DNA from: Buttiauxella sp. A111
GTDB lineage: Bacteria; Pseudomonadota; Gammaproteobacteria; Enterobacterales; Enterobacteriaceae
Direction: 5' to 3'
DNA: 64,000 nucleotides
Assembly (NCBI RefSeq): GCF_014189855.1
Contig: NZ_BJFN01000006.1
Span: forward strand, 186,001 to 250,000
A program made the translations under genes and the position numbers. The notes under the pieces were generated by a model, which was not told where the DNA came from, made no database searches, and worked only from the letters and a program-made list of their open reading frames with translations. Positions 1-11,384 of the stretch are shown piece after piece (the first letter of the stretch is position 1; each line of letters starts with the position of its first letter).

Positions 1-166
<166 letters not shown>

Positions 167-202
167 TCCGCGCAAAAACTGAACGAACATAAACGAATTT
201 AA

Positions 203-1858
<1,656 letters not shown>

Positions 1859-1896
1859 TTGCCCTGACACTCTCGTGCTAAAAGCACCGTGTTAAG

Positions 1897-1933
1897 AAAA
1901 CCCTCAGGCAGAAATGTCTGAGGGTTTTTTCTT
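1897..1933 (+). terminator. Intrinsic terminator of groESL
   Basis: The stem AACCCTCAG pairs with CTGAGGGTT around a short loop and is followed by a run of T. It lies about 40 bases after the groEL stop codon, so it should end the groESL transcript before yjeI. Confidence 0.85.
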
Positions 1934-2015
1934 TTTGGTCGCAGTCTGGTATAAGGTCATACCGGGGCGACAATGGCCCACTACACTGAATACGGCATTG
2001 ATTACGGGGAACAAC

Positions 2016-2369
2016 ATGCGCATAAAAGTTTCAGCAGGAATGGCTGTGGCAGCATTGCTGCTGGCAGGGTGCAGTACCAGCAATGATCTGAGTACCGCCG
2101 GGCAGAGCGTTCGTTTTGTTGAGGAAAAACCGGCCAGTAACTGCCAACTGTTAGGCACCGCTACCGGTGAACAAAGCAACTGGTTGTCTGGGCAGCATGG
2201 CGATGAAGGCGGTTCTATGCGTGGTGCGGCAAATGCCCTGCGTAATAACGCTGCGGCAATGGGTGGGAACGTGCTGTATGGCGTGAGCAGCCCGACTCAA
2301 AACTTGCTGTCGAGCTTTGCGCCAACTGCGAGCAAAATGACCGGCCAGGTTTATAAGTGCCCGAACTGA
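2016..2369 (+). CDS. yjeI: YjeI-like small lipoprotein (DUF4156)
   Basis: 117 residues. The ATG at 2016 is chosen because it follows a GGGGAA ribosome-binding sequence and starts a lipoprotein signal peptide (MRIKVSAGMAVAALLLAGC). The lipobox is LAGC, with the lipidated cysteine at residue 19. The in-frame upstream ATG at 1914 would extend into the groEL terminator and is rejected. The mature part keeps the SNWLSGQHG and RGAANALRNNAAAMGGN segments of E. coli YjeI. The function is unknown. It is probably anchored to the periplasmic face of a membrane. Confidence 0.88.
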   Translation: MRIKVSAGMAVAALLLAGCSTSNDLSTAGQSVRFVEEKPASNCQLLGTATGEQSNWLSGQHGDEGGSMRGAANALRNNAAAMGGNVLYGVSSPTQNLLSSFAPTASKMTGQVYKCPN

Positions 2370-2385
2370 TTTTTGTGTAAAACAA

Positions 2386-2535
2386 CCCTCACCCCGACCC
2401 TCTCCCTGAGGGCGAGGGAGAAAACCGTGCAATTCTCTCTCATGTGGTCGAGGGAGAAACCGTACAATTCTCTCTCATGTGGTCGAGGGGGAGTCGTGCA
2501 ATTCCCTCTCCTGTGGGAGAGGGTTAGGGTGAGGG
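2386..2535. repeat. Mosaic hairpin repeat, copy A
   Basis: A 150-base element bounded by perfect inverted ends, CCCTCACCC (2386-2394) and GGGTGAGGG (2527-2535). Inside are four G/C-rich hairpin modules of the CCCTCTCC/GGGAGAGGG type, separated by spacers ending in CAATT. Two modules starting at 2435 and 2470 are near-identical 35-base tandem copies. It fills the gap between the convergent genes yjeI and epmB, ending six bases from the epmB stop. Related copies lie at 12368, 35722 and 52295. Confidence 0.85.
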
Positions 2536-2541
2536 CCGCAA

Positions 2542-3570
2542 TCAATTTTGCCGTAGCTGCAAATCCAACGGTGTTTTACTCGGTTCACCGCCAATTTCAC
2601 GTGCCAGCTTCGGCACCATATAGCCTGAAATCAACGTCAGCAGTTCACGCATAATCAATCTTGCTTCGTCGTCACTCACCATAAAGTGTGCCGCGCCTTG
2701 TACTTTATCCAGCACGTGCAGGTAGTAAGGCATAACGCCGGAATCAAACAGCGCATTGCTTAACTCCGCGAGGGTCTGCGCATTGTCGTTCACGTCGCGC
2801 AGTAACACGCTTTGGTTGAGTAGCGTCACACCAGCCTTGCGTAAATGGCTCATGCTGGCTCTAAATTCATCCCCAATCTCATTGGCATGGTTGATATGGT
2901 TAACCAAAATAACCTGCAACCGGGAGCGAGCAATGCGTGTAACCAGCGTTTCAGTGATACGAGCCGGGATAACAATCGGCAAGCGGCTATGAATACGCAG
3001 GCGCTTGATATGCGGGATAGCTTCGATTTCGGTGATTAACCAGTCGAGCTCGTGATCCTTCGCCATCAGCGGATCGCCACCAGAGAAGATAATTTCATCC
3101 AGTTCCGGGTGTTCGCTGATGTAGTTAATGGCTGCTTGCCAGTTACGTTTGTTGCCCTGATTTTCGGAATACGGGAAATGGCGGCGGAAACAATAACGGC
3201 AGTTGACGGCACAGCCACCTTTAACCAGCAACAACGCCCGGTTGCGGTATTTGTGCAACAGGCCTGGAACAACACTGTGCTGCTCTTCGAGCGGATCGGT
3301 ACTAAAGCCGGGGGCGGCAATAAATTCCTCCCTGGAAGTCAGTACCTGGCGCAACAATGGGTCATTTGGGTTGCCTTTTTCCATGTGCGCGACAAAAGAT
3401 CGCGGCACACGCAAGGCAAAAAGTCGACGTGCATCACGTCCCGCCAACAACTCTTTGTCGGCGTCCAGCTCTAAAATATGCAGCAGTTCATCAGGATCGG
3501 TTATAACATCGGCAAGTTGCGTTAACCAATCTTCTCTGCGGGGGGGATTTAGGGTTACAATGTGTGCCAT
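2542..3570 (-). CDS. epmB: EF-P--(R)-beta-lysylation enzyme EpmB (lysine 2,3-aminomutase)
   Basis: 342 residues, the same length as E. coli EpmB (YjeK). This radical-SAM, PLP-dependent enzyme converts (S)-alpha-lysine to (R)-beta-lysine, which EpmA attaches to Lys34 of EF-P. The radical-SAM cysteines are visible as CAVNCRYC (C120, C124, C127), followed by the IIFSGGDPL segment. The gene is divergent from its substrate's gene efp, with start codons 40 bases apart. Its 3' end almost touches repeat copy A. The partner epmA is at 11.4 kb in this window. Confidence 0.96.
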   Translation of the reverse strand: MAHIVTLNPPRREDWLTQLADVITDPDELLHILELDADKELLAGRDARRLFALRVPRSFVAHMEKGNPNDPLLRQVLTSREEFIAAPGFSTDPLEEQHSVVPGLLHKYRNRALLLVKGGCAVNCRYCFRRHFPYSENQGNKRNWQAAINYISEHPELDEIIFSGGDPLMAKDHELDWLITEIEAIPHIKRLRIHSRLPIVIPARITETLVTRIARSRLQVILVNHINHANEIGDEFRASMSHLRKAGVTLLNQSVLLRDVNDNAQTLAELSNALFDSGVMPYYLHVLDKVQGAAHFMVSDDEARLIMRELLTLISGYMVPKLAREIGGEPSKTPLDLQLRQN

Positions 3571-3610
3571 TTTTTGGCTAAGCTACCAATTAACAATTTC
3601 AGAGGGCCTT

Positions 3611-4177
3611 ATGGCGACTTATTCTAGCAACGATTTTCGTGCCGGTCTTAAAATCATGTTCGAAGGCGAACCTTACGCAGTCGAATCCAGTGAATTCGTG
3701 AAACCAGGTAAAGGCCAGGCCTTTGCTCGCGTTAAAATGCGCCGCCTGCTGACAGGCACCCGCGTTGAGAAGACCTTCAAATCTACCGACTCCGCTGAAG
3801 GCGCAGACGTTATCGATATGAACCTGACTTACCTGTACAACGACGGTGAGTTCTACCACTTCATGAATAACGAAACCTTCGAGCAGCTGGCAGCTGATGA
3901 GAAAGCGATTGGTGACAACGCTAAATGGATGCTGGATCAGGCCGAGTGTATCGTGACCCTGTGGAACGGCCGTCCAATCGCAGTACAGCCACCAAACTTC
4001 GTAGAGCTGGAAATCGTTGAAACGGATCCAGGTCTGAAAGGTGATACTGCTGGTACCGGCGGTAAGCCTGCAACACTGTCTACTGGTGCTGTGGTTAAAG
4101 TACCTTTGTTCGTTCAGACTGGCGAAGTCATCAAAGTTGACACTCGCTCTGGCGAATACGTTTCTCGCGTTAAGTAA
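3611..4177 (+). CDS. efp: Translation elongation factor P
   Basis: 188 residues. EF-P binds between the P and E sites and rescues ribosomes stalled on polyproline. The start ATG at 3611 follows AGAGGG. Residue 34 is the modified lysine, in the loop KPGKGQAF, and the three OB-type domains run to the terminal YVSRVK. An upstream frame extension from 3203 is the antisense side of epmB and is discarded. Promoters for efp and epmB must share the 40-base gap or lie inside epmB. Confidence 0.98.
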   Translation: MATYSSNDFRAGLKIMFEGEPYAVESSEFVKPGKGQAFARVKMRRLLTGTRVEKTFKSTDSAEGADVIDMNLTYLYNDGEFYHFMNNETFEQLAADEKAIGDNAKWMLDQAECIVTLWNGRPIAVQPPNFVELEIVETDPGLKGDTAGTGGKPATLSTGAVVKVPLFVQTGEVIKVDTRSGEYVSRVK

Positions 4178-4238
4178 TACGTGATGGTTGGCGGTGGGGC
4201 GTTTGACGCATCACCGCCGATTGCTAAAGGCAGGGAAG

Positions 4239-4373
4239 ATGAGCCGTTTAATTAAACATTTACTTTTCATCACGTTGCTAACCACGATTCTGACGGGCTG
4301 TAACGCCACCCGCGGCTTTGGCGAAGACCTGAAACACCTTGGCGGCGCTATTGAGCGCGCAGCAAACAAATAA
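4239..4373 (+). CDS. ecnA: Entericidin A lipoprotein (antidote)
   Basis: 44 residues. The ATG at 4239 follows GGCAGGGA and begins a lipoprotein signal ending in the lipobox LTGC. The mature peptide NATRGFGEDLKHLGGAIERA matches the entericidin A pattern (E. coli 41 residues). In E. coli EcnA is described as the antidote to the bacteriolytic EcnB. The upstream ATG at 4188 would add a non-signal extension and is not used. ecnB follows 102 bases downstream and the LuxR-type ecnR converges from the right. Confidence 0.9.
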   Translation: MSRLIKHLLFITLLTTILTGCNATRGFGEDLKHLGGAIERAANK

Positions 4374-4475
4374 TTTCCAACACTCCTAAAAATCTGCTTT
4401 TTCCGTCAGCCTGCCATTTTTTGACTATGCTTTAACTGCTATACACAAACAAAATCGTCAAAAAAGGATACGGTC

Positions 4476-4622
4476 ATGATTAAGAAAACTATTGCAGCGT
4501 TTTTTTCTCTCATAGTGCTTTCGTCATTATTGACTGCATGTAATACGACTAAAGGCATGGGTGAAGATATTCAAGATGGTGGTCAAGCGATTTCTGGTGC
4601 AGCAACAAAAGCACAGAATTAA
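4476..4622 (+). CDS. ecnB: Entericidin B lipoprotein (toxin)
   Basis: 48 residues, read directly from the sequence: [19 protein letters not shown], then lipobox LTAC with the lipidated cysteine at residue 22, then [20 protein letters not shown] and a short tail. This is almost the E. coli EcnB sequence. EcnB is a membrane lipopeptide linked to stationary-phase cell lysis. An AAGGA ribosome-binding sequence precedes the start. In E. coli it is RpoS-dependent; no promoter is assigned here. Confidence 0.93.
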   Translation: MIKKTIAAFFSLIVLSSLLTACNTTKGMGEDIQDGGQAISGAATKAQN

Positions 4623-4632
4623 TATATTAGCG

Positions 4633-4666
4633 GACGGTACGGTATTCATGCCGTACCGTTGTTAAT
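4633..4666. terminator. Hairpin between convergent ecnB and ecnR
   Basis: A perfect 9-bp stem, ACGGTACGG (4634-4642) with CCGTACCGT (4651-4659), sits between two convergent stop codons. T-rich bases follow only loosely on the plus strand, so it is a probable bidirectional terminator of moderate strength. Confidence 0.55.
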
Positions 4667-4669
4667 TCA

Positions 4670-5257
4670 TTATTGCTGATGCTGTTCTATGAACAATGAA
4701 AATCGATTGTTTATCCCGAGTTTCATCCGGATATTTCGTTTGTAGGTATATACCGTCTTAGTGCTAATTCCCATCATGTTGGCAATAAAATCATTGTTGG
4801 CCTCATCGGTCCATAATTTTAATATCCGTTCTTCCCGCAGCGTGAGCAAGGGAGAGGTATACTGACGCTTAGAGTAAAACGGAGGGCGGGAGCTAAGCTG
4901 TGCCTGAATAGCCGCATAAAGTTCAGGTAACGGCAGTGATTTACTTAATATAGAGTGCGAGCCTTGTGATAAGCAGTATTCTTCAATCTTCTCGTGTCGA
5001 ATACTATTAAATATCATTAGGCGAATAGATTTTCCACAAGCTGAATAAATAGATGAGAGTTGCTGGATATTATGTAATGAGTTGGCGAAGCTAGTAAAGT
5101 CGGCAATAACAAGGTTTGGCCGCCATTGTATTATTTTTTCGCGAGCTAAAAGCAAATTGTCTGTTTCAACAATAGAGAATGCCATATTGTTGCTCAGCCA
5201 GCTTTTAAAACCTTGTCGACTATAATGACATCGGTCCACTAACAATATCTTATGCAT
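4670..5257 (-). CDS. ecnR: LuxR-family regulator EcnR of the entericidin locus
   Basis: 195 residues. The N-terminal about 120 residues look like a degenerate response-regulator receiver: LLVD at residues 5-8 has one acidic residue where a pair is usual, and D53 sits in NLVIADF. The C-terminal part (about 135-190) is a LuxR-type helix-turn-helix, LTLREERILKLWTDEANND then ISTKTVYTYKRNIRMKLG. E. coli K-12 has no gene here, whereas Citrobacter and Enterobacter carry ecnR at this position, so the name rests on context and family. It converges on ecnB. The missing acidic pair suggests phosphorylation may not control it; that is inference. Confidence 0.72.
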   Translation of the reverse strand: MHKILLVDRCHYSRQGFKSWLSNNMAFSIVETDNLLLAREKIIQWRPNLVIADFTSFANSLHNIQQLSSIYSACGKSIRLMIFNSIRHEKIEEYCLSQGSHSILSKSLPLPELYAAIQAQLSSRPPFYSKRQYTSPLLTLREERILKLWTDEANNDFIANMMGISTKTVYTYKRNIRMKLGINNRFSLFIEQHQQ

Positions 5258-5496
5258 ACTTACCGTTCGCGTGACTCACTATTACAGCCTTTTCTGAATG
5301 TTCGAGAAAACATTATAATATGAAGAAAACTGCTGAAATGAATTGTGGATTTACGGGTTAATTAGCAGTCAATTCTTGGCTTAGCGTCAGCGTACCCCCA
5401 CACGTGGCAACTAAACGTTACTGGTTTGTTGGCAGCAAAGTGTCATTTTGGTTTTTCTGCGCGTGATGGGTTGCTAGAATCATCGCCTCACCAGCC
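5258..5496. other. Intergenic region between ecnR and the gdx leader
   Basis: About 240 bases between the divergent ecnR and gdx genes. The ecnR-proximal part is AT-rich and should hold the ecnR promoter and the gdx promoter. No strong sigma-70 hexamer pair or clear repeat could be assigned by eye. Confidence 0.4.
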
Positions 5497-5552
5497 TTAG
5501 GGGACGACCCTTAAGCGCTTCTTGATTTCCGGGGACGGCCCCATTGCTGGAG
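5497..5552 (+). promoter_or_regulatory. Guanidine-II (mini-ykkC) riboswitch
   Basis: Two small hairpins have the class-defining ACGR tetraloops. P1 at 5497-5514 has a 7-bp stem closing ACGA (GGGG-ACGA-CCCT core). P2 at 5531-5542 is GGGG-ACGG-CCCC. A TGGAG ribosome-binding sequence (5548-5552) follows P2 and the gdx ATG is at 5559. The paired loops dimerise around guanidinium, which in this class frees the ribosome-binding site. The downstream gene is a guanidinium exporter, which fits exactly. Confidence 0.92.
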
Positions 5553-5558
5553 CTGTTT

Positions 5559-5876
5559 ATGGCCTGGTTGATTCTTGTTATTGCTGGTTTATTAGAAGTT
5601 GTCTGGGCTGTCGGCCTGAAGTATACCCACGGTTTTACCCGCTTGTGGCCTAGCGTTATCACGGTGGTAGCGATGATTGTCAGCATCGTGTTGCTGTCAT
5701 GGTCGATGAAAACCTTGCCGACCGGCACGGCATACGCTATCTGGACAGGTATTGGTGCTGTGGGTGCTGCGACGACGGGTATCTTGCTGTTAGGCGAATC
5801 AGCAAGCCTGGCCCGCATTGCGAGCCTGGCGCTGATTGTCCTCGGGATTATTGGCCTGAAAATCAGCACGCATTAA
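5559..5876 (+). CDS. gdx: Guanidinium exporter Gdx (SugE, SMR family)
   Basis: 105 residues, the same as E. coli SugE/Gdx. It is a four-helix small multidrug resistance protein of the inner membrane that exports guanidinium against protons as a dual-topology dimer. The essential glutamate lies in the first helix ([18 protein letters not shown]), and the SMR signature [16 protein letters not shown] is present. The ATG at 5559 is used rather than the upstream in-frame ATG at 5544, because only 5559 has the TGGAG site correctly spaced. blc converges 11 bases downstream. Confidence 0.95.
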   Translation: MAWLILVIAGLLEVVWAVGLKYTHGFTRLWPSVITVVAMIVSIVLLSWSMKTLPTGTAYAIWTGIGAVGAATTGILLLGESASLARIASLALIVLGIIGLKISTH

Positions 5877-5887
5877 GAGCCATCCCA

Positions 5888-6415
5888 TCAGTGCTGTTTA
5901 ATCCACAGAAGTTTTTCCACCGGGAAGCCCTGTTGTGTCGCGATCTTCAGCATTTGCTCTTTCACCTCAGGGCTGATGGTTGGCGTGCGTGACAATATCC
6001 ACAGATAGTCCTTATCCGGCCCGCACACCAGTGCGTGTCGGTAATCTTTATCTATCGAAATCACGTTGTAACCACCGTAAAACGGCCCATAGAACGAAAC
6101 TTTAAGTGACGCACGGCTTGGGTCACCCGTGAAATAGGCTTTGCCAATACTTTGCTGCCACATCTGCCTGTCCGGGTTAAAACCTCTATTTATCACTCGA
6201 AGACCGCCATCATCCATGGCGCTGTACGTGGCTGTCACTTGCTCCAGTCCGCTTTCAAATTTGTGGTCAAGTCTGGCAATTTCATACCACTTGCCGAGAT
6301 ACCGTTTAGCATCAAAATTATTAACCACCGTGGTGCCTGGTGGTGGAGTCGGGGTGCTACAAGAGACGACGAGAAACGCAACTGCAATGGTGGTGATAAT
6401 CGGCCAGATGCGCAT
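5888..6415 (-). CDS. blc: Outer-membrane lipocalin Blc
   Basis: 175 residues. A lipoprotein signal ends in VVSC with the lipidated cysteine at residue 19. The lipocalin motif follows (KRYLGKWYEIARLDHKFE, around residues 37-54), then the eight-stranded barrel and the C-terminal helix. Blc binds lysophospholipids at the outer membrane and is stress-induced in E. coli. It follows ampC on the same strand with an intrinsic terminator between them. Confidence 0.95.
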   Translation of the reverse strand: MRIWPIITTIAVAFLVVSCSTPTPPPGTTVVNNFDAKRYLGKWYEIARLDHKFESGLEQVTATYSAMDDGGLRVINRGFNPDRQMWQQSIGKAYFTGDPSRASLKVSFYGPFYGGYNVISIDKDYRHALVCGPDKDYLWILSRTPTISPEVKEQMLKIATQQGFPVEKLLWIKQH

Positions 6416-6484
6416 AGAAAAATCCTTGTCTGTTTTTGCTAAGTGTAGATTGTGGTGGGGAAAATGCGGGGAATGGCTGGAAAT

Positions 6485-6506
6485 AAAAAGGCCTGCTGCG
6501 CAGGCC
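6485..6506 (-). terminator. ampC intrinsic terminator
   Basis: Read on the minus strand, GGCCTGC pairs with GCAGGCC around GCA and is followed by five T. It lies nine bases after the ampC stop and separates ampC from blc. Confidence 0.85.
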
Positions 6507-6514
6507 CGTTTGTT

Positions 6515-7756
<1,242 letters not shown>

Positions 7757-8116
7757 TTAGAGAGTAATTACACCGATAAAGGTCACAACGGTCAAGATCG
7801 CCGCAAGACCGTAGAACACCCACTTGCCAGATGGCACGTGAATTTTCAGGTCGTGCATCGCATGGTGAATACGGTGTAGCCCGCACCACAGCGGCAGAAC
7901 AATCATCAGGAAGATGAACAAGCGGCCAATCAGACTTTGAGAAAATGCCAGCACACGCTCATAGCCCAACGCATCGCCCGGGAACAGACCCAGCGGCAAC
8001 ATAATACCAACCAGCAACACGATGACGGGTGCGATGATCGCCCCCCACATACCGCCTGCGCCAAACAGACCCCAGAATACCGGCTCGTCGGAGCGTTTTG
8101 GATTTGGATTAATCAT
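7757..8116 (-). CDS. frdD: Fumarate reductase membrane anchor FrdD
   Basis: 119 residues with three hydrophobic helices. With FrdC it anchors the FrdAB dimer to the inner membrane and forms the menaquinol site. The opening segment [16 protein letters not shown] is typical. It is the last gene of frdABCD, nine bases after frdC. Its final codons overlap the ampC promoter. Confidence 0.97.
   Translation of the reverse strand: MINPNPKRSDEPVFWGLFGAGGMWGAIIAPVIVLLVGIMLPLGLFPGDALGYERVLAFSQSLIGRLFIFLMIVLPLWCGLHRIHHAMHDLKIHVPSGKWVFYGLAAILTVVTFIGVITL
7761..7788 (-). promoter_or_regulatory. ampC promoter inside the frdD coding end
   Basis: On the minus strand TTGTGA (7788-7783) and TACTCT (7766-7761) are separated by 16 bases. 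They occupy the same place as the E. coli ampC -35 (TTGTCA) and -10 (TACAAT), within the last codons and stop of frdD. The -10 is poor and the spacing is one base short of 17, which fits weak basal expression. Confidence 0.6.
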
Positions 8117-8125
8117 GACGTCCCC

Positions 8126-8521
8126 TTACCAGAACAGTGCAACAAACAGAATGACGACAGTGGCGACAGCCGTCACCGCCCACAATCCTTTAATCACCGG
8201 CTCAGGGCCCATTTTCTCATCTTTAATGATGATATTGGCGGCCTTCGGTGCCAGTTCAAACCATGTTTTGGTATGCAGTAAAGCAGCCGCTAAGGTGATC
8301 AGATTGAGGATAACCACAATCGGGTTCTGCAGAAAACTGACAAATCCCGCCCAGCTTTCAGGGCCGCTTTTCAGTGAAAACAGACCGCAGATAAGCAGAA
8401 TGCTGAACCAGACGGTCGGCACGGCTGTACCTTCGCGAATCATATAAAAACGGTAGAAGCCCAGCTTTTGCCACCAGGTCGGAGTCATCGTCCGTACATA
8501 TGGCTTACGTTTCGTAGTCAT
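8126..8521 (-). CDS. frdC: Fumarate reductase membrane anchor FrdC
   Basis: 131 residues, three membrane helices. FrdC contributes the quinol-binding glutamate (near residue 30, in [11 protein letters not shown]) and anchors the catalytic dimer. It starts [10 protein letters not shown], ten bases after frdB, and is nearly identical in layout to E. coli FrdC. Confidence 0.97.
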   Translation of the reverse strand: MTTKRKPYVRTMTPTWWQKLGFYRFYMIREGTAVPTVWFSILLICGLFSLKSGPESWAGFVSFLQNPIVVILNLITLAAALLHTKTWFELAPKAANIIIKDEKMGPEPVIKGLWAVTAVATVVILFVALFW

Positions 8522-8531
8522 TTTGCACTCC

Positions 8532-9269
8532 TTAGCGTGGTTTCAGGGTGGCAATCAAAAAGTCTTTCGAACTTTCGACTTTACCCTGCTGGATGGCCGC
8601 TGCCGGATCGACGTGTTTCGGGCAAACTTCGGAGCAATAGCCCACGAAAGTACAGCTCCAGACGCCGTTCTGGCCGTTTAACTGCGCCATACGCTCTTTC
8701 TTGCCATGGTCGCGGTTATCCAGGTTGTAACGATGAGCAAGCGTAATGGCCGCTGGGCCAATGAACTCAGGATTCAAACCAAACTGAGGGCAAGCCGCGT
8801 AGCACAAGCCACAGTTGATGCAGCCGGAGAACTGATGGTATTTCGCCATCTGTGCTGGCGTCTGGGTGTTTGGCCCCTGATCTGGCGTGCGCGGGTTGCC
8901 GATGATGTACGGCTTAATGGCTTCCAGGCTTTCGATAAAGTGGGTCATGTCGACCACCAGATCGCGCTCGATAGGGAAGTTGCCCAGCGCTTCAACCTTC
9001 ATGCCCTGTGTGTATTCACGCAGGAAGGTTTTACAGGCCAGTTTAGGCACGCGGTTGACCATCATGCCGCAAGAGCCGCAGATAGCCATACGGCATGACC
9101 AGCGGTAGGTCAGGTCTGGTGCCAAATTGTCTTTGATGTAGCCCAGCGCATCAAGCAACGAGGTTTGCTCGTCATAAGGCACTTCATACATTTCGCTGTG
9201 CGGCTTGCTATCCGTTTCCGGGTTGTAGCGCACAATTTCAATCTTCAGAGTTTTCATCGCATCAGCCAT
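8532..9269 (-). CDS. frdB: Fumarate reductase iron-sulfur subunit FrdB
   Basis: 245 residues. It carries the [2Fe-2S] cysteines C59, C64 and C67 ([14 protein letters not shown]) and the ferredoxin-type motifs [12 protein letters not shown] and [12 protein letters not shown] for the [4Fe-4S] and [3Fe-4S] clusters. Electrons pass from menaquinol through these to FrdA. The ATG at 9269 overlaps the frdA stop by eight bases, indicating coupled translation. The longer frame from 9311 lies inside frdA and is rejected. Confidence 0.97.
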   Translation of the reverse strand: MADAMKTLKIEIVRYNPETDSKPHSEMYEVPYDEQTSLLDALGYIKDNLAPDLTYRWSCRMAICGSCGMMVNRVPKLACKTFLREYTQGMKVEALGNFPIERDLVVDMTHFIESLEAIKPYIIGNPRTPDQGPNTQTPAQMAKYHQFSGCINCGLCYAACPQFGLNPEFIGPAAITLAHRYNLDNRDHGKKERMAQLNGQNGVWSCTFVGYCSEVCPKHVDPAAAIQQGKVESSKDFLIATLKPR

Positions 9270-11055
9270 TCGACGTCTCCTTCTTCTTATCGGCCGCTTC
9301 TGCTTCCGCACCGTAGACGCGTTTAGCCGGTGGCAAAGTCGTGATTTTCACATCGCTGTATTCCAGGCGCGTGGTTCCATTTGCGTCACGGAATGCGAGA
9401 GTATGTTTCAGGAAATTCACGTCATCACGCTCGGTACAACCTTCGTCTAAGCGCTGGTGTGCCCCACGAGACTCTTTACGTGCCATCGCCGAGTGCGCCA
9501 TACATTCCGCCACATTCAGGCCGTGGCCCAACTCGATGGTGTAGAGCAAATCGGTATTAAACACGCTGGAGGTGTCAGTGATGCGCACGCGTTTGAAGCG
9601 ATCTTGCAGCTCAGCCAGCTTATCGATAGTTTTCTGCATCAGTTCTGGAGTGCGATAAATACCGCAACCTTCTTCCATCGACAGACCCATTTCATCGCGG
9701 ATCTTCGACCAGTTTTCAGTACCTTCCTGATTAACCAACTTCTTCAGACGCGTTTCTACGTCAGCGGCTTGTGCATTCAGCGCGGCATCATTAGCAGGTT
9801 GCGCTTCGTTCGCACGACGCATCGCACTTTCACCCGCCATACGGCCAAATACAACCAGCTCAGCAAGGGAGTTAGAACCCAGACGGTTTGCCCCGTGCAA
9901 GCCAACTGAAGAGCATTCGCCAACGGCAAACAGCCCTTTGATACGGCTTTCACATTGGCTATCCGTTTCGATACCCCCCATGGTGTAGTGCGCGGTAGGA
10001 CGAACCGGAATCGGTTCTTTTACCGGGTCTACGCCGACATAGGCTTTTGACAGCTCACAGATGAATGGCAGACGTTCGAGGAGTTTTTTCTCACCCAGGT
10101 GACGCAGGTCGAGATAAACCACATCGCCGCGTGGCGTTGGAACGGTGCGGCCAGCACGCCATTCGTGCCAGAAAGCTTGAGAAACTTTATCGCGCGGACC
10201 GAGTTCCATGTATTTGTTACGTGGCTCGCCCAGCGGAGTTTCAGGCCCCATGCCGTAATCTTGCAGATAGCGATAGCCATCTTTGTTGACCAGAATACCG
10301 CCTTCACCACGGCAGCCTTCCGTCATCAGAATGCCGGAACCTGGCAGGCCAGTAGGGTGATATTGCACGAATTCCATATCACGTAGCGGTACGCCGTGGC
10401 TTAACGCCATACCCATACCATCGCCGGTCACGATGCCGCCGTTGGTGTTGTAGCGGTAAACACGACCCGCACCGCCGGTTGCCATCACCACAGCATTTGC
10501 GCGGATCTGCACCAGCGTACCTTCCATCATATTCATGGCGACCAGGCCACGTGCTGCCCCGTCATCAACCAGAATATCGAGCACGAAATGCTCGTCAAAA
10601 CGTTGGATTTGCGGGAACTGCAATGAAGTCTGGAACAGGGTGTGGAGCATGTGGAAGCCGGTTTTATCCGCGGCAAACCAGGTGCGCTCAATCTTCATGC
10701 CCCCAAAGCGACGCACGTTGACTGAACCGTCCGGGCGACGGCTCCACGGGCAACCCCATTGCTCAAGTTGAGTCATTTCAGTTGGGCAGTGGTGGACGAA
10801 GTAGTCGACCACATCCTGCTCACACAACCAGTCACCACCAGCAACGGTGTCATTAAAATGGTATTCGAAACTGTCGTGATCCTGCGCAACGGCGGCAGAA
10901 CCCCCTTCGGCGGCCACGGTGTGGCTACGCATCGGGTAGACTTTGGAGATCAGAGCAATTTTGGCTTGTGGATTGGCTTGTGCTGCCGCGATGGCAGCTC
11001 GTAAGCCCGCTCCGCCAGCGCCTATTATGGCGAGATCGGCTTGAAAGGTTTGCAC
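9262..11055 (-). CDS. frdA: Fumarate reductase flavoprotein subunit FrdA
   Basis: 597 residues. It reduces fumarate to succinate as the terminal step of anaerobic respiration. It has an N-terminal dinucleotide fold ([13 protein letters not shown]), the covalent-FAD histidine in [10 protein letters not shown] (residue 45), and catalytic segments such as HPTGLPGSG and [10 protein letters not shown]. The start is the GTG at 11055 preceded by GGAGG, the same non-ATG start as in E. coli. The frame extending to 11112 lacks a ribosome-binding site. Confidence 0.97.
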   Translation of the reverse strand: MQTFQADLAIIGAGGAGLRAAIAAAQANPQAKIALISKVYPMRSHTVAAEGGSAAVAQDHDSFEYHFNDTVAGGDWLCEQDVVDYFVHHCPTEMTQLEQWGCPWSRRPDGSVNVRRFGGMKIERTWFAADKTGFHMLHTLFQTSLQFPQIQRFDEHFVLDILVDDGAARGLVAMNMMEGTLVQIRANAVVMATGGAGRVYRYNTNGGIVTGDGMGMALSHGVPLRDMEFVQYHPTGLPGSGILMTEGCRGEGGILVNKDGYRYLQDYGMGPETPLGEPRNKYMELGPRDKVSQAFWHEWRAGRTVPTPRGDVVYLDLRHLGEKKLLERLPFICELSKAYVGVDPVKEPIPVRPTAHYTMGGIETDSQCESRIKGLFAVGECSSVGLHGANRLGSNSLAELVVFGRMAGESAMRRANEAQPANDAALNAQAADVETRLKKLVNQEGTENWSKIRDEMGLSMEEGCGIYRTPELMQKTIDKLAELQDRFKRVRITDTSSVFNTDLLYTIELGHGLNVAECMAHSAMARKESRGAHQRLDEGCTERDDVNFLKHTLAFRDANGTTRLEYSDVKITTLPPAKRVYGAEAEAADKKKETSNG

Positions 11056-11384
11056 GACATTCCTCCAGATTTTAGTTATTCCGCTTAGCTGATTTAACCA
11101 AAGGTAGTTCACCGATACGGCGCTAGCTATAGCGAAAGGGTTATCCCTGCTCCTTTGTAGGTAGCGGATTATAGCCGTAGGCTTACTATGGAAATTTGAC
11201 GTGTTCGATTTTTTTGCTGTTCAGTGCAGCAATTAATTAATTTTGGTGATGAGTTATGTCACGAAATTCAAATTAGTACCGCCAGATCGGTGCGGCTGGC
11301 GATGAAAAATTACTGCGCAAAATTTGTCTCCCTAATACGTTGCGAGTAGACTTCTCCGCCTTGTTTGAATACGGAGACATCCAC
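11056..11384. other. Divergent frdA-epmA intergenic region
   Basis: 329 bases between the divergent frdA and epmA starts. The left half holds the FNR-type frd promoter and its long leader. The right part should carry the epmA promoter, but no convincing hexamers were recognised. An inverted GCCAGATCGG/GTGCGGCTGGC-like stretch near 11281-11300 is the only other structure seen. Confidence 0.5.
11168..11209 (-). promoter_or_regulatory. frd promoter with FNR box
   Basis: An FNR-like half-palindrome, ATCGA-N4-GTCAA on the minus strand (11209-11196), lies with its centre 32 bases upstream of a perfect TATAAT (11173-11168). That is the class II spacing expected of an anaerobically activated promoter. 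The position relative to frdA and the sequence ATCGAnnnnGTCAAATTT closely follow the E. coli frd promoter. Confidence 0.78.

Noticed and set aside
2435-2510. Direct 35-base repeats resembling a small CRISPR array
   Set aside because: The repeats are contiguous modules with no unique 30-base spacers, the copy is bounded by inverted ends, and no cas genes are present.
11340-11384. Upstream ATG extension of epmA
   Set aside because: The added fifteen residues have no counterpart in EpmA, and the ATG at 11385 has a better ribosome-binding site.
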